Shown one piece after another: positions 42,561 to 51,792 of a stretch of 64,000 nucleotides of DNA; positions within the stretch are counted from its first letter, which is position 1, and every line of letters starts with the position of its first letter. The DNA lies in contig CARTDA010000004.1 of NCBI GenBank assembly GCA_949066965.1, forward strand, positions 124,001 through 188,000. The letters run 5' to 3'. Both the position numbers and the translations under genes were made by a program. Source of the stretch: COE1 sp949066965. Lineage in GTDB: Bacteria; Bacillota; Clostridia; Lachnospirales; Lachnospiraceae. The notes under the pieces were generated by a model. It saw only the letters and a list, made by a program, of their open reading frames with translations, was not told the DNA's origin and did no database searches.

Positions 42561-44273
42561 ATGCATATGAAAAAAGAGAAGAAAGTCCCTTTCTATATGG
42601 TCGTATTTTATGTTCTTGTGGCATTTTCGCTTGTGGTGTGGATTGGCGCAAGGCTGCAGACCATCCGTTTTTATGATAAAAATATTTTTACCGGGTATGA
42701 TGTCAGGCAGCTCAGTGACGGCTGGTATGACCGGGAAGGTCAGTACATAAGGATTCCCGGAAATTATGATGTGGTTCCCGGCGAATATATGCGCATAAGC
42801 CATATGGTGACGAAAAAGGAAATTGACGAGGTTTTTGCATCACCAGCGTATCTGCTGTTTCGCACGGACCATACATTTGTCCGTGCGTACGTCAATGACA
42901 TAGAAGTATACCGCTTTGGCGAAGCCGGACAGATTCCGTTCGGGAAGACACCGGGCAGCGGGTGGCAGCTTATTGAGCTGGGGCAGCTGTGTGCGGGGGA
43001 CACAATAGCGATTGATACCATGTGCCCATATGAAAAATACTCCGGTCAGTGGCGCCATATCGTCAGCGGCACCAAGGCAGAACTGTTATCGTACATTTTG
43101 ATGAAAGGGCTTGCAATGCTGCTGATGACAGTGATTCCGCTGATTATCGGCATGGCGCTTGTGTTTCTGTCTCCGCTGTTTGCACAGTGGGGAGCAGGGG
43201 CGAAAGTATCGAGTCTGGGACTGGCGTTCCTGATTATATCCGCGTGGAGTTTTACAGAGGCAAGAACCTGGCAGCTGTTTTTCAGCAATGCGTATGCCAT
43301 GCAGATTTTGAACTTTGTCACGTTTGCCCTGTTTCTGCCAAGCGTCGTGATGGCGTTCCATCTGCTTGGAATGATACCGGACAGCCCGATGTACAGGCGT
43401 CTGATGAATATGAACTGTGGAATTATCTTTGTTCTGATTGTGCTGCAGCTGGTTAACATTGCCGATTTTTTTGAGACGCTTTCGTTGATTCATGTTCTCA
43501 TTGTGATAAATGGAGTCATCTTTCTGACATCCTTTCTCAGAAATATGGACCAGTCCAGGGGCTGGGCAAGACGGCTTGGCATCGGAATGTATTTTGTGCT
43601 TGCAATGTGCTGTTTTTGTGACATGATGGATTTTTATGTCTGGGATTGTTTTGGGAATGGTTTTTTTACAAGGCTGGAGCTAATCACACTGTTGATATGC
43701 GCCGGAATTGTCTCCGCAAAGAAGGCGCTGGGGATTCACGAGGCAAATATTGAGCGGCGCACCTATGAGAAAATGGCGTATACGGACAACCTGACTTCCA
43801 TGCGGAACCGGCGCGGGCTGGATGAGGATTTGGATGCCATAGACAGGGACAAGGATGCGGTCACAATTGTGTATGGGGATATGAATGGCCTGAAGTATAT
43901 CAATGACAACCTGGGACACCACCTGGGGGATGAGGCGCTGAAGCTGATAGGAACATATTTGAAAGAGCTTGCAAAAAAAGGGCATGATAAGAATAAAGGA
44001 AAAAAGGACAACGCTTACCGCCTGGGCGGGGACGAGTACTGCGTGCTGTGCTATGACAGGCTTCCGGAGGAAATGGAGCGTGAAATGGCGCTTATCAACC
44101 AGAAGCTTTTGTCAGAGGAGGATAAGTACAATTATCCGATTGGGATATCCTATGGAATTGTCAGGGTGGAGTACACGGCGGGGAAATCCGTGCGCATGGG
44201 GATGACAGAGGCTGACCGCAGGATGTATGCGTATAAGGAAAACCTTTACAGGACAAGGGAGCGTTATAGATGA
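42561..44273 (+). CDS. Membrane diguanylate cyclase with extracellular sensor region
   Basis: A 570-aa protein. One N-terminal helix (VFYVLVAFSLVVWIGARL), about 150 extracytoplasmic residues (RTDHTFVRAYVNDIEVYRFG typical of 7TMR-DISM extracellular domains), roughly seven helices (~175-390) and a GGDEF domain. The active-site motif is GGDEY at residues 489-493, so synthesis of c-di-GMP is likely. No RxxD inhibitory site is seen five residues before it. A lysine-rich insert (KKGHDKNKGKKDN) precedes the motif. AGGAG precedes ATG. The ligand is unknown. Confidence 0.87.
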   Translation: MHMKKEKKVPFYMVVFYVLVAFSLVVWIGARLQTIRFYDKNIFTGYDVRQLSDGWYDREGQYIRIPGNYDVVPGEYMRISHMVTKKEIDEVFASPAYLLFRTDHTFVRAYVNDIEVYRFGEAGQIPFGKTPGSGWQLIELGQLCAGDTIAIDTMCPYEKYSGQWRHIVSGTKAELLSYILMKGLAMLLMTVIPLIIGMALVFLSPLFAQWGAGAKVSSLGLAFLIISAWSFTEARTWQLFFSNAYAMQILNFVTFALFLPSVVMAFHLLGMIPDSPMYRRLMNMNCGIIFVLIVLQLVNIADFFETLSLIHVLIVINGVIFLTSFLRNMDQSRGWARRLGIGMYFVLAMCCFCDMMDFYVWDCFGNGFFTRLELITLLICAGIVSAKKALGIHEANIERRTYEKMAYTDNLTSMRNRRGLDEDLDAIDRDKDAVTIVYGDMNGLKYINDNLGHHLGDEALKLIGTYLKELAKKGHDKNKGKKDNAYRLGGDEYCVLCYDRLPEEMEREMALINQKLLSEEDKYNYPIGISYGIVRVEYTAGKSVRMGMTEADRRMYAYKENLYRTRERYR

Positions 44274-44308
44274 AAGCTGTTGCGTTTTCATCTGGCGTGA
44301 GTATAAAT
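44265..44308. repeat. Degenerate hairpin, ACTCACGGCAGAT family (copy 4)
   Basis: TTATAGATGAAAGCT ... TTTCATCTGGCGTGAGTATAA at the 3' end of the cyclase gene. Confidence 0.45.
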
Positions 44309-44347
44309 TAAGAAAGAAATTCGTGAACGAATGACAGGGAGGAATGT

Positions 44348-46135
44348 ATGGATTTTTTTGATTTATTGACGATGATAGGTGGTCTGGCATTATTTTTATA
44401 TGGAATGCATCTGCTCAGTGAGGGGCTTGAAAAACTTTCAGGCGGACGCCTCGAACGTGTCTTGGAAACCCTCACCAACAACAGGCTCAAGGCAGTTCTT
44501 CTGGGGGCAGGGGTGACGGCGGTCATTCAGTCTTCGTCGGCGACTACCGTCATGGTTGTCGGCTTCGTGAATTCGGGAATTATGAAGCTTTCCCAGGCAA
44601 TCGGTATTATTATGGGCGCCAATGTCGGAACGACGATTACCTCATGGATTCTGAGCCTTACAGGTATTGAGAGCTCTAATTTTTTCCTTCAGCTCGTCAA
44701 GCCCACTTCATTTTCCCCGATTCTTGCCGTAATCGGTGTGGTTTTTATCATGTTCATGAAAAACGGCAGAAAGCGTGACCTTGGCACAATTCTTGTCGGC
44801 TTTGCCATTCTGATGACCGGAATGGACACGATGTCCTCTGCAATGAAACCGCTGAGTGAGGTGCCGTGGTTTACGGGAATGTTTACCATGTTTACCAACC
44901 CGGTTCTCGGACTGCTTGTCGGAGCGCTTGTCACGGCAGTCATTCAGTCTTCGTCGGCATCTGTTGGTATTTTGCAGGCGCTTTGCATGGGCGGCGGAGT
45001 CAGCTACGCAGCGGCAGTCCCCATTATCCTTGGACAAAATATTGGTACTTGCGTCACTGCGATGATGTCCGGTGTCGGGGCGAGCAAAAATGCGAAGCGT
45101 GCATCGATTGTCCATCTTCTCTTTAACATCATTGGAACTGTTATCTTTATGACCGTATTCTATCTGTTAAATGCTTTTTTGCATTTTACATTTATGCAGG
45201 AGCCGGCAGACAGTGCCGGGATTGCGCTGGTGCACACGGGATTTAACGTGCTTGCGACGCTTGTGCTGCTTCCGTTTGCAAACCTGCTTGAGCGCCTGTC
45301 GCTTGTCATCATTAAGCCTGATGAGGAGGAAGAACGGCAGGCAAGGGAAAACGAACTGTTTGCGAAGATGGATGAGCGTTTTTTGAGCACGCCGTCGTTT
45401 GCACTGGAACAGGTGAATTCCTATGTGCTCAAAATGGCAGAGCTGACAAAGGAATCGCTGAATACGGCAACTTATAATCTGTTTGATTATGACAAGAAAA
45501 GTGCGGGGGATGTGGAGCAGATGGAAAATCTTGTTGATCGCTATGACGACGAGATTAGCGGATATCTGGTGAAGCTTTCAAGCAGGAACCTGAGTGAGGC
45601 GGATTCCAGGAAATTAAACATGCTCCAGCATAGTGTGGGGGATTTGGAGCGCATATCGGACCATGCAATGAATCTGGTGCACTGTGCCAGGGTGATGAAC
45701 AAGAAGGAGCAGCATTTTTCCGAGAAGGCAGCGGAAGAACTGAAAATATTCTCGCAGGCGGTCAGGGATATTGTTGAGATATCTGTGAGGGTTTTTGAGA
45801 AGGAGGATGCAGAGGCTGCGAAATCCATAGAGCCGTTTGAGGAGGCGATAGACATTCTCCAGAAGGAGATGAAGAAGCGTCATATGAAGCGCCTTCGGAA
45901 AGGGAAGTGTACCGCCGAGATGGGATTTGTCCTGTCGGATATCACGAACAATTATGAGCGGATAGCGGATCACTGCTCGAACCTGGCAATCAATGTGATG
46001 CAGATGCATGAGGATGACACGCATGCGCATGCGTATATTGACAATCTCGACAAGGGGGCGGGCAGTGCGTTTGACACAATGATGCAGGAGCACCTGAAGC
46101 GTTATGAACTTCCGGGGAAAGCAGCTAAGGAGTGA
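44348..46135 (+). CDS. Na+/phosphate symporter (NptA/YjbB-like) with PhoU-like tail
   Basis: A 595-aa Na/Pi cotransporter II family protein. Two inverted repeats each carry the family signature: AVIQSSSATTVMVVG (~60) and AVIQSSSASVGILQ (~205). Eight or so helices span residues 5-330. The C-terminal ~240 residues are a helical PhoU-like domain (DLERISDHAMNLVHCA; NNYERIADHCSNLAIN with its metal-binding pattern). It moves phosphate with Na+, in either direction depending on the family member. Ribosome site GGGAGG before ATG. Confidence 0.93.
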   Translation: MDFFDLLTMIGGLALFLYGMHLLSEGLEKLSGGRLERVLETLTNNRLKAVLLGAGVTAVIQSSSATTVMVVGFVNSGIMKLSQAIGIIMGANVGTTITSWILSLTGIESSNFFLQLVKPTSFSPILAVIGVVFIMFMKNGRKRDLGTILVGFAILMTGMDTMSSAMKPLSEVPWFTGMFTMFTNPVLGLLVGALVTAVIQSSSASVGILQALCMGGGVSYAAAVPIILGQNIGTCVTAMMSGVGASKNAKRASIVHLLFNIIGTVIFMTVFYLLNAFLHFTFMQEPADSAGIALVHTGFNVLATLVLLPFANLLERLSLVIIKPDEEEERQARENELFAKMDERFLSTPSFALEQVNSYVLKMAELTKESLNTATYNLFDYDKKSAGDVEQMENLVDRYDDEISGYLVKLSSRNLSEADSRKLNMLQHSVGDLERISDHAMNLVHCARVMNKKEQHFSEKAAEELKIFSQAVRDIVEISVRVFEKEDAEAAKSIEPFEEAIDILQKEMKKRHMKRLRKGKCTAEMGFVLSDITNNYERIADHCSNLAINVMQMHEDDTHAHAYIDNLDKGAGSAFDTMMQEHLKRYELPGKAAKE

Positions 46136-46265
46136 CGGACAGCGTAACGCATATTTTGTGCGCGATATAAGACGAAAAATGGCGTCAATAGTAACCTGAA
46201 AACTGTGAATTATCACAATAAAATTTAGTAAATTGCACAAAATTTGCCGTGATAGCATATTTTTG

Positions 46266-46295
46266 TTGTCTTGGAAAAAAAATTAAACTATAATG
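46266..46295 (+). promoter_or_regulatory. Putative gdhA promoter
   Basis: TTGTCT (46266-46271) and TATAAT (46290-46295) with an 18-bp spacer, in the AT-rich 240-bp region before gdhA. Confidence 0.55.
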
Positions 46296-46377
46296 TATTC
46301 GTTAAGTTTAGCGCATTACAGTGTTGAAACGGACAAATCTTTATAATATTCGTTTTTAAACCAAGGAGGATTAAAAA

Positions 46378-47733
46378 ATGTCATATGTAGATGAAGTGTT
46401 AGAGCTTGTAAAGAAAAAGAACGCAAGCGAGCCTGAGTTTATCCAGGCTGTCACAGAGGTTTTGAATTCACTTAGACCTGTTGTGGAGGCAAATGAGGAG
46501 CTTTATAAGAAAAATGCCATTTTGGAGAGAATCACGGAACCCGACCGTCAGCTCATGTTCCGCGTGCCATGGGTGGATGATAAGGGACAGGTGCAGGTCA
46601 ACAGAGGTTTCCGCGTACAGTTCAACAATGCCATTGGACCTTACAAGGGAGGACTTCGTCTGCATCCGTCTGTAAATCTTGGTATTATCAAGTTCTTAGG
46701 GTTTGAGCAGATTTTCAAGAATTCCCTCACAAGCCTTCCGATCGGCGGCGGCAAGGGCGGTTCGGACTTTGACCCGAAGGGCAAGTCAGACAGGGAGATT
46801 ATGGCGTTCTGCCAGAGCTTTATGACAGAGCTTTCCAAATATATTGGCGCGGATGTGGATGTTCCGGCCGGCGATATCGGAACCGGTGCAAGAGAGATTG
46901 GTTTTATGTTCGGACAGTACAAGAGAATCAGGGGTACATTCGAGGGTGTCCTCACGGGGAAGGGACTTACATACGGCGGTTCCCTTGCGCGTACAGAGGC
47001 GACCGGGTATGGTCTGCTCTATCTCACACAGGAGCTGATGAAGTGCCATGGTGAGTCTATGGAAGGCAAGACGGTTGTCGTATCCGGCGCCGGCAATGTT
47101 GCAATCTATGCGACGCAGAAGGCACAGCAGATGGGTGCAAAGGTTGTCACATGCTCTGACTCTACAGGCTGGATTTATGATCCGGAAGGAATTGATGTCG
47201 CACTTCTCAAGGAAGTGAAGGAAGTAAAGCGTGCAAGACTGACAGAGTACGCGGCAGCAAGACCAGGCGCAGAATACCATGAAGTCAGCGCCGCTGATAG
47301 AAGCGGCGCGGGCGTATGGCAGATAAAGTGTGATATCGCGCTTCCGTGCGCTACACAGAACGAGCTTCTGATTGATGATGCAAAGCAGCTCGTGGCAAAT
47401 GGCTGCAAGTGTGTCTGCGAGGGCGCGAATATGCCTACAACAATCGACGCAACAGAGTACTTACAGCAGAACGGTGTATGGTTTGTCGGCGGCAAGGCAG
47501 CGAACGCAGGCGGTGTGGCGACTTCTGCCCTGGAGATGTCACAGAACAGCGAAAGACTGAGCTGGAGCTTTGAGGAAGTGGATGCGAAGCTGCAGAACAT
47601 CATGGTAAATATTTACCACAATATAGATGACGCGGCAAAGCGCTACGGCATGGAAGGCAACTATGTGGCAGGTGCGAATATCGCAGGCTTTGAAAAGGTT
47701 GTCAACGCGATGCTCGCGCAGGGCGTGTGCTGA
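46378..47733 (+). CDS. gdhA: Glutamate dehydrogenase
   Basis: A 451-aa hexameric-type GDH; interconverts 2-oxoglutarate plus ammonia and glutamate with NAD(P)H in the cytoplasm. Seen: RVQFNNAIGPYKGGLR, the catalytic lysine region LPIGGGKGGSDFDPKGK, DVDVPAGDIGTG, the Rossmann motif VVVSGAGNVAIY, CEGANMPTT and KAANAGGVA. Length and motifs match the NADP-type bacterial enzyme; coenzyme preference is not certain. AAGGAGG lies 8 bases before ATG. Monocistronic by context. Confidence 0.97.
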   Translation: MSYVDEVLELVKKKNASEPEFIQAVTEVLNSLRPVVEANEELYKKNAILERITEPDRQLMFRVPWVDDKGQVQVNRGFRVQFNNAIGPYKGGLRLHPSVNLGIIKFLGFEQIFKNSLTSLPIGGGKGGSDFDPKGKSDREIMAFCQSFMTELSKYIGADVDVPAGDIGTGAREIGFMFGQYKRIRGTFEGVLTGKGLTYGGSLARTEATGYGLLYLTQELMKCHGESMEGKTVVVSGAGNVAIYATQKAQQMGAKVVTCSDSTGWIYDPEGIDVALLKEVKEVKRARLTEYAAARPGAEYHEVSAADRSGAGVWQIKCDIALPCATQNELLIDDAKQLVANGCKCVCEGANMPTTIDATEYLQQNGVWFVGGKAANAGGVATSALEMSQNSERLSWSFEEVDAKLQNIMVNIYHNIDDAAKRYGMEGNYVAGANIAGFEKVVNAMLAQGVC

Positions 47734-47908
47734 TTAAGGTTCCGCTTGCGTATCCGATTGGCAATTTCATGTTGAATCACACTCCCGCCTTTTGATAAAA
47801 GGGTATAAAAATGTAACAGCCAGCGCAAATAACGCTTGCAGGCTGCTCCAGAAGATGGTACAATATGGTTGTGAATTAATAGTATCTTCTTCAGAATATA
47901 ACTATCAG

Positions 47909-47943
47909 AAACCGTCCGGTGCGCCAGCACTGGGCGGTTTTTG
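47909..47943 (+). terminator. Terminator-like hairpin between gdhA and tRNA-Val
   Basis: AAACCGTCC with inner TGC/GCA stem and GGGCGGTTT followed by T's, about 175 bp after the gdhA stop. Orientation of use is uncertain because it is distant from gdhA. Confidence 0.5.
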
Positions 47944-47988
47944 GTGGTTGGGAGAAAAGTCGGGAGAAATATTTATGGACATAAAAAA

Positions 47989-48062
47989 TGGAAGCAAAGG
48001 GGCTCGAACCCTTGACCTCCCGCTAGTCAGGCGAGCGCTCATCCCAGCTGAGCTATGCTTCC
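47989..48062 (-). tRNA. tRNA-Val (anticodon GAC)
   Basis: A 74-nt cloverleaf on the minus strand: acceptor GGAAGCA/TGCTTCC with discriminator A, D-arm GCTC...GAGC, anticodon stem CTCGC/GCGGG with loop CTGACTA (anticodon GAC), T-arm AAGGG-TTCGAGC-CCCTT. The 3' CCA is not encoded. Confidence 0.93.
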
Positions 48063-48153
48063 ATGAAATATATTATAGCATGAAGATCCTGTTTTGAAAA
48101 GAATAATTTAAAACGGATGACAGAAAAGAGTATTATTACGTATGAAAATGCGG

Positions 48154-48744
48154 CTAATGATACGTGCAATTCCCCAGAAATTCAGTTAATATTGCTTCTA
48201 AATCTCCGGTGAAATCCTTCTGGCATGTCAGCTCCATGCACACTGCGCTATTTTCGTGGACGCCAAAAGCGGAAATGCCGCGGGCATAGGGACCGTCCTC
48301 GTCCGGAAAGGTGTATGTTATCATCTGGTAAGCCTGCTCATTGCAGACAATTTCCTCCTCGGCTGAAATCTCGTAATTGGATTTTGCCCTTTCCAGCCAT
48401 GCGGCCCTGTTTTCCTGTGCTTTCGCATTGCTGGTAAACTCACCGAGCAGCAGGTAGAGCTGGGCATCATACAGGTCAACCATGTCGCCGTCGCTGTTTT
48501 CAAAGGGAATGGCATCCCCGATTCTCCATGATGCATAGTAAAGCCCGTCACCGGCAAGCGCTTCCTTGTAGTCATAAAGGATAAGGCTTTCGTCTGTGTT
48601 GTTGACTTCGAGGCTGCTGCTGATTTTTAAAAAGGCTGTGTTTTCAATTGGCTCTTTTTCTAAGGCGGGTGCGGTAAGCGAACAGCCGGTAACAGTCATC
48701 AGCAGGCAGATAAAACATAGTACAAATCTGATGTTGAATTTCAT
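48154..48744 (-). CDS. Putative lipoprotein
   Basis: A 196-aa protein with a lipoprotein signal (CFICLLMTVTGCS; lipobox VTGC, Cys21). The mature part has no recognised domain; it contains LYYASWRIGDAIPFEN and EIVCNEQAYQMITYTFPDED. It should be anchored outside the membrane. GGAG precedes ATG. A MITE lies 31 bp upstream of its start and separates it from the next minus-strand gene, so they may no longer be one operon. Confidence 0.7.
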   Translation of the reverse strand: MKFNIRFVLCFICLLMTVTGCSLTAPALEKEPIENTAFLKISSSLEVNNTDESLILYDYKEALAGDGLYYASWRIGDAIPFENSDGDMVDLYDAQLYLLLGEFTSNAKAQENRAAWLERAKSNYEISAEEEIVCNEQAYQMITYTFPDEDGPYARGISAFGVHENSAVCMELTCQKDFTGDLEAILTEFLGNCTYH

Positions 48745-48775
48745 AAACGGATTCTCCTTTTTTGCTGGTTTCTAA

Positions 48776-48835
48776 GGAACTGTTCAGAAATTACTTGTGA
48801 CAAGTAATTGTCATGAGTAATTTCTGAACAGTTCC
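48776..48835. mobile_element. MITE, short form (60 bp)
   Basis: Perfect palindromic element, GGAACTGTTCAGAAATTAC to GAACAGTTCC, flanked by TAA on both sides (48773-48775, 48836-48838). Its first base changes the stop codon of the minus-strand gene at 48835 from TAA to TAG. Confidence 0.85.
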
Positions 48836-49605
48836 TAACCATCCGTGAGCAGGCTCCACAGCGCGCTGCATTGTTCTGCATTGTCGGTCATGGTGCCGGT
48901 ATAGAAGCAGCGCCGTCCGAGGTAGAGTCTTGCAAGCAGCTCCTGGCTGTCCCCGGTTGTGCGCTGTCCAAACAGACTGGTGGAGTAGGAACCTAGTTCC
49001 AGCCCGGAGAGGGCGGGGCAGTCTGACCACGGGAGCGCCTTGTCCGATGTGGAATCATCTGCCTTGTCCGGACAGCTTCCGTCGGGATTGGCGAGCAGCT
49101 GATGCGTCTGCTGGAAACTGTCGGGATTTTCCGGCAGGAAAAAGTAACTGTCGCAGTCCGAAATATCGCCGATTAAAGTGATTTCGGAGGCTGTGCCATA
49201 ATAGTGCGCGTCGCTGTCGGCGATCTGGCTGTTGCCGGCATATTGTTTTACCTGCACGATGACCTTTCCGTCCCTGTTAAAATCAAGGTCGAAATCATAA
49301 TCCTGTCCCATGGATGCGAAGGCGTTTTCAAGGGCGCTTACGGTATCTTCAGGGAGCGTTGTTTCACCGACATAGGCAATCTGAAAATCAGGAGCAGGAT
49401 GCCACAGACCCAGCGCATTTCCCGTCAGATTGCAGGCAATTCCGGTCAGGATTATGCCACATATCACATACCACTTATAATAATGCCACCAGTTTTTCCA
49501 TTTTTCCAGCCTGCTCAGGTGCCTGTGCTTTTCTGACTGTATAAGCGCGATTAGGTTTTCGGCATTTTCTGTGTTTTCCATATCTTCTATATTTCCGATA
49601 CGCAT
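48835..49605 (-). CDS. Single-pass membrane protein of unknown function
   Basis: A 256-aa protein with a charged cytosolic N-terminus (~45 aa, Asn/Glu-rich), one membrane helix (WYVICGIILTGIACNLTGNAL) and an extracytoplasmic domain: FQIAYVGETTLPEDTVSALE, DFDLDFNRDGKVIVQV, ITLIGDISDCDSYFFL. I recognise no named family, though small clostridial proteins with this helix-plus-beta layout are frequent. GAGGAG precedes ATG. The stop codon is provided by a MITE junction without changing the protein. Confidence 0.65.
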   Translation of the reverse strand: MRIGNIEDMENTENAENLIALIQSEKHRHLSRLEKWKNWWHYYKWYVICGIILTGIACNLTGNALGLWHPAPDFQIAYVGETTLPEDTVSALENAFASMGQDYDFDLDFNRDGKVIVQVKQYAGNSQIADSDAHYYGTASEITLIGDISDCDSYFFLPENPDSFQQTHQLLANPDGSCPDKADDSTSDKALPWSDCPALSGLELGSYSTSLFGQRTTGDSQELLARLYLGRRCFYTGTMTDNAEQCSALWSLLTDG

Positions 49606-49632
49606 TCTGCATCACTCCTCGCATTGATAAAA

Positions 49633-50265
49633 TCATTTTTCACCTTCGGATGTGGTTCCCCCATAGGCGTAGGTGACCGGGAGACAGATTAAGGGGGGCT
49701 TCACCTTCATGTTTTCCCGCAGGAGAAGCTCGACACACATTTCCGCCATTTCCGGCAGCGGCTGTACGATGGTAGAGCACACATAGTCCATGCTGCCAAA
49801 AAGACGGATGCCGTCATAGCCAATGACCTGTACGTTCTGCGGAACACGCTGGTTCAGGCGGCGCAGTGTCTGTATCACTGAAAAGGCAAGACGGTCCGTG
49901 ACGCAGAAAATTCCGTCAAAGGAGAGCCTGCCGTCCTGGATGTGTTCCTCGAGAAAGGCTTCAAATTTTTCATAGGGTTCGCCGTCATCGAGTATTTTCA
50001 TTTCATAATTCAGGCCGCGGGAGAGACAGCCGTTTTCAAAACCTGCCTTCCGCTTGTTGGGCTCGTTTGACAGGGAGGAACCAATCCGCAGGAAAGCGAC
50101 GTTTTTGCAGCCAAAGTCTGCAAGCTTCTCGGCTGCGAGCTGTCCGCCGCCGAAGTTGTCGCTGGCGACACAGGGGATGCCGGCGCTGATGGAGCGGTCA
50201 ATGGCGACAAAGGGCGTGTTTTCTTCGATGACCAGGTTGGGGTTGTAGGTAAGGCCGATAATTCC
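49633..50265 (-). pseudogene. LacI-family regulator, C-terminal fragment
   Basis: One open frame on the minus strand gives about 210 residues of the sugar-binding half of a LacI regulator (GIIGLTYNPNLVIEENTPF, FVAIDRSISAGIPCVASDN, GRLSFDGIFCVTDRLAFSV, VQVIGYDG). The HTH and the start of the core domain are missing. At about 50265 the sequence switches into an ABC permease gene on the other strand, so a deletion removed the regulator's head, the intergenic promoter region and the permease's head. Confidence 0.85.
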
Positions 50266-50796
50266 ATGGTTATCTGCGGTATGATACGGATTTTCCTGAG
50301 CCCTTCAGGCGGCCTGATTAACCTGATTGCAGGTACTTCCATTGATTTTTTGACGGAAGCCTCCGCGTTCCGCACAATCTACATTGCTTCCGGCATCTGG
50401 CAGGACGCAGGGTGGGGCGTTATCGTGTACATGGCGACGCTGGCAAATGTGGACACCTCGCTCTACGAGGCGGCAAAGGTGGACGGCGCTTCGATGTTCC
50501 AGCGGATTCTCCACATTGACATACCGGAGCTGACCTCCATCATGGTGCTGAACCTGATTATGAGCGCGGGCGGTCTGATGAATGTCGGATTTGAGAAGGT
50601 ATGGCTGTTACAGACGGACTTGAACAAGGCGACAAGCGATGTCATTGCCGTATATGTTTACCAGCAGGGTATTGAAAACGCCAAGTACAGCTACTCGACG
50701 GCGGTAGGGTTGTTTAACACGGTGGTAAACATCATTCTGCTGATTGTTGTGAACAAGATTGCCGGCAAGATATCCGAAGACACAAGTTTTGTATAG
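50266..50796 (+). pseudogene. ABC sugar permease (LplB-like), N-terminally truncated
   Basis: The frame begins at ATG 50266 with VICGMIRIFLSPSGGLINL, which in intact LplB-type permeases lies after ~110-120 residues and the first helices. The rest is normal, including the EAA-type loop YEAAKVDGASMFQRILHIDI and the ending GKISEDTSFV. It lacks its own ribosome site and promoter. Fused by deletion to the LacI fragment. Confidence 0.85.
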
Positions 50797-50806
50797 GAGG
50801 TGTGGT

Positions 50807-51715
50807 ATGAACGCAAAAACAAAATCCAATAATACAACGGGATTTTCCGAGAAAACAAGTGACATCATCCTGGTTATCATCTGCGCGGTTGCCTTGTTTG
50901 TCGTGGCATATCCGCTGTACTACATACTGATTGCTTCCGTGTCAAATCCATATGATGTGTATGCGGGGAAGACGTTCCTGCTTCCAAGCCAGTTTACGCT
51001 GGACGGATATAAGGCGGTATTTGCGGACTCCCGCATTGTGACAGGCTACATAAACAGCATTAAGTATACGGTCATTGGTACGGTCTTTTCGGTGCTGATG
51101 CTGTATCTGTCGGCTTATCCGCTCAGTGTCAGGGATTTGCCGGGCAGAAAATTTCTGAGCATCTTCTTTATTTTTACCATGTACTTTGGCGGCGGGCCTG
51201 TCCCGACGTACCTGGTAGTCAAGCAGACGGGGCTGATGAACAGCATGTGGGCGCTCTTTCTGCCGGGCGGCGTCGGTGTCGGCAACATGATTATCATGAG
51301 GAATTTCTTTGAGAACAGCATTCCCAGGGAAATGATTGAGGCGGCAGGGATTGACGGCGCGTCAAAGTGGACGACATTTTATAAAATCGTGGTGCCGCTC
51401 AGCCGCTCGATTATGGCGGTTATGGTGGTGTTCAGCATGGTTGCGTACTGGAACGACTGGTTCACGGCACTGATTTATCTGCCGGGCGAGGAGAAGGCTC
51501 CGCTCCCGCTGATTTTGAGAAATATCCTGATAAAAAGTTCCGCTAGCGCAAGCCAGGCGAGCACGATATCCGGCGGCTATGCGGAGCTGAACAAGCTGAC
51601 GGAGATGATTAAGTTTTCATCCATCATCGTGGCGGCGGCGCCCATGCTTGTCATTTACCCGTTCGTACAGAAGTACTTCGAAAAAGGATTTATGGCAGGA
51701 GCGGTCAAAGGTTAG
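50807..51715 (+). CDS. ABC sugar permease (LplC/YtcP-like)
   Basis: A 302-aa six-helix permease of carbohydrate ABC importers. ATG 50807 follows AGGAGG by 5 bases. The EAA loop IEAAGIDGASKWTTFYKIVVP is broken here as IEAAGIDGASKW and TTFYKIVVP; the sequence ends with YPFVQKYFEKGFMAGAVKG, typical of the family. The gene itself looks intact, but its partner permease and binding protein are both broken, so it probably has no working complex. Confidence 0.88.
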   Translation: MNAKTKSNNTTGFSEKTSDIILVIICAVALFVVAYPLYYILIASVSNPYDVYAGKTFLLPSQFTLDGYKAVFADSRIVTGYINSIKYTVIGTVFSVLMLYLSAYPLSVRDLPGRKFLSIFFIFTMYFGGGPVPTYLVVKQTGLMNSMWALFLPGGVGVGNMIIMRNFFENSIPREMIEAAGIDGASKWTTFYKIVVPLSRSIMAVMVVFSMVAYWNDWFTALIYLPGEEKAPLPLILRNILIKSSASASQASTISGGYAELNKLTEMIKFSSIIVAAAPMLVIYPFVQKYFEKGFMAGAVKG

Positions 51716-51792
51716 CGTGAGGCGCGTTCTTACTGAATGGTTTAGGTTTTGTTAATAATAATTATTTATATATAGAAAGGAAGGGTAATATT

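Noticed and set aside
47734..48062. Prophage attachment site at tRNA-Val
   Set aside because: No integrase gene and no repeat of the tRNA 3' end is seen in the neighbouring sequence.
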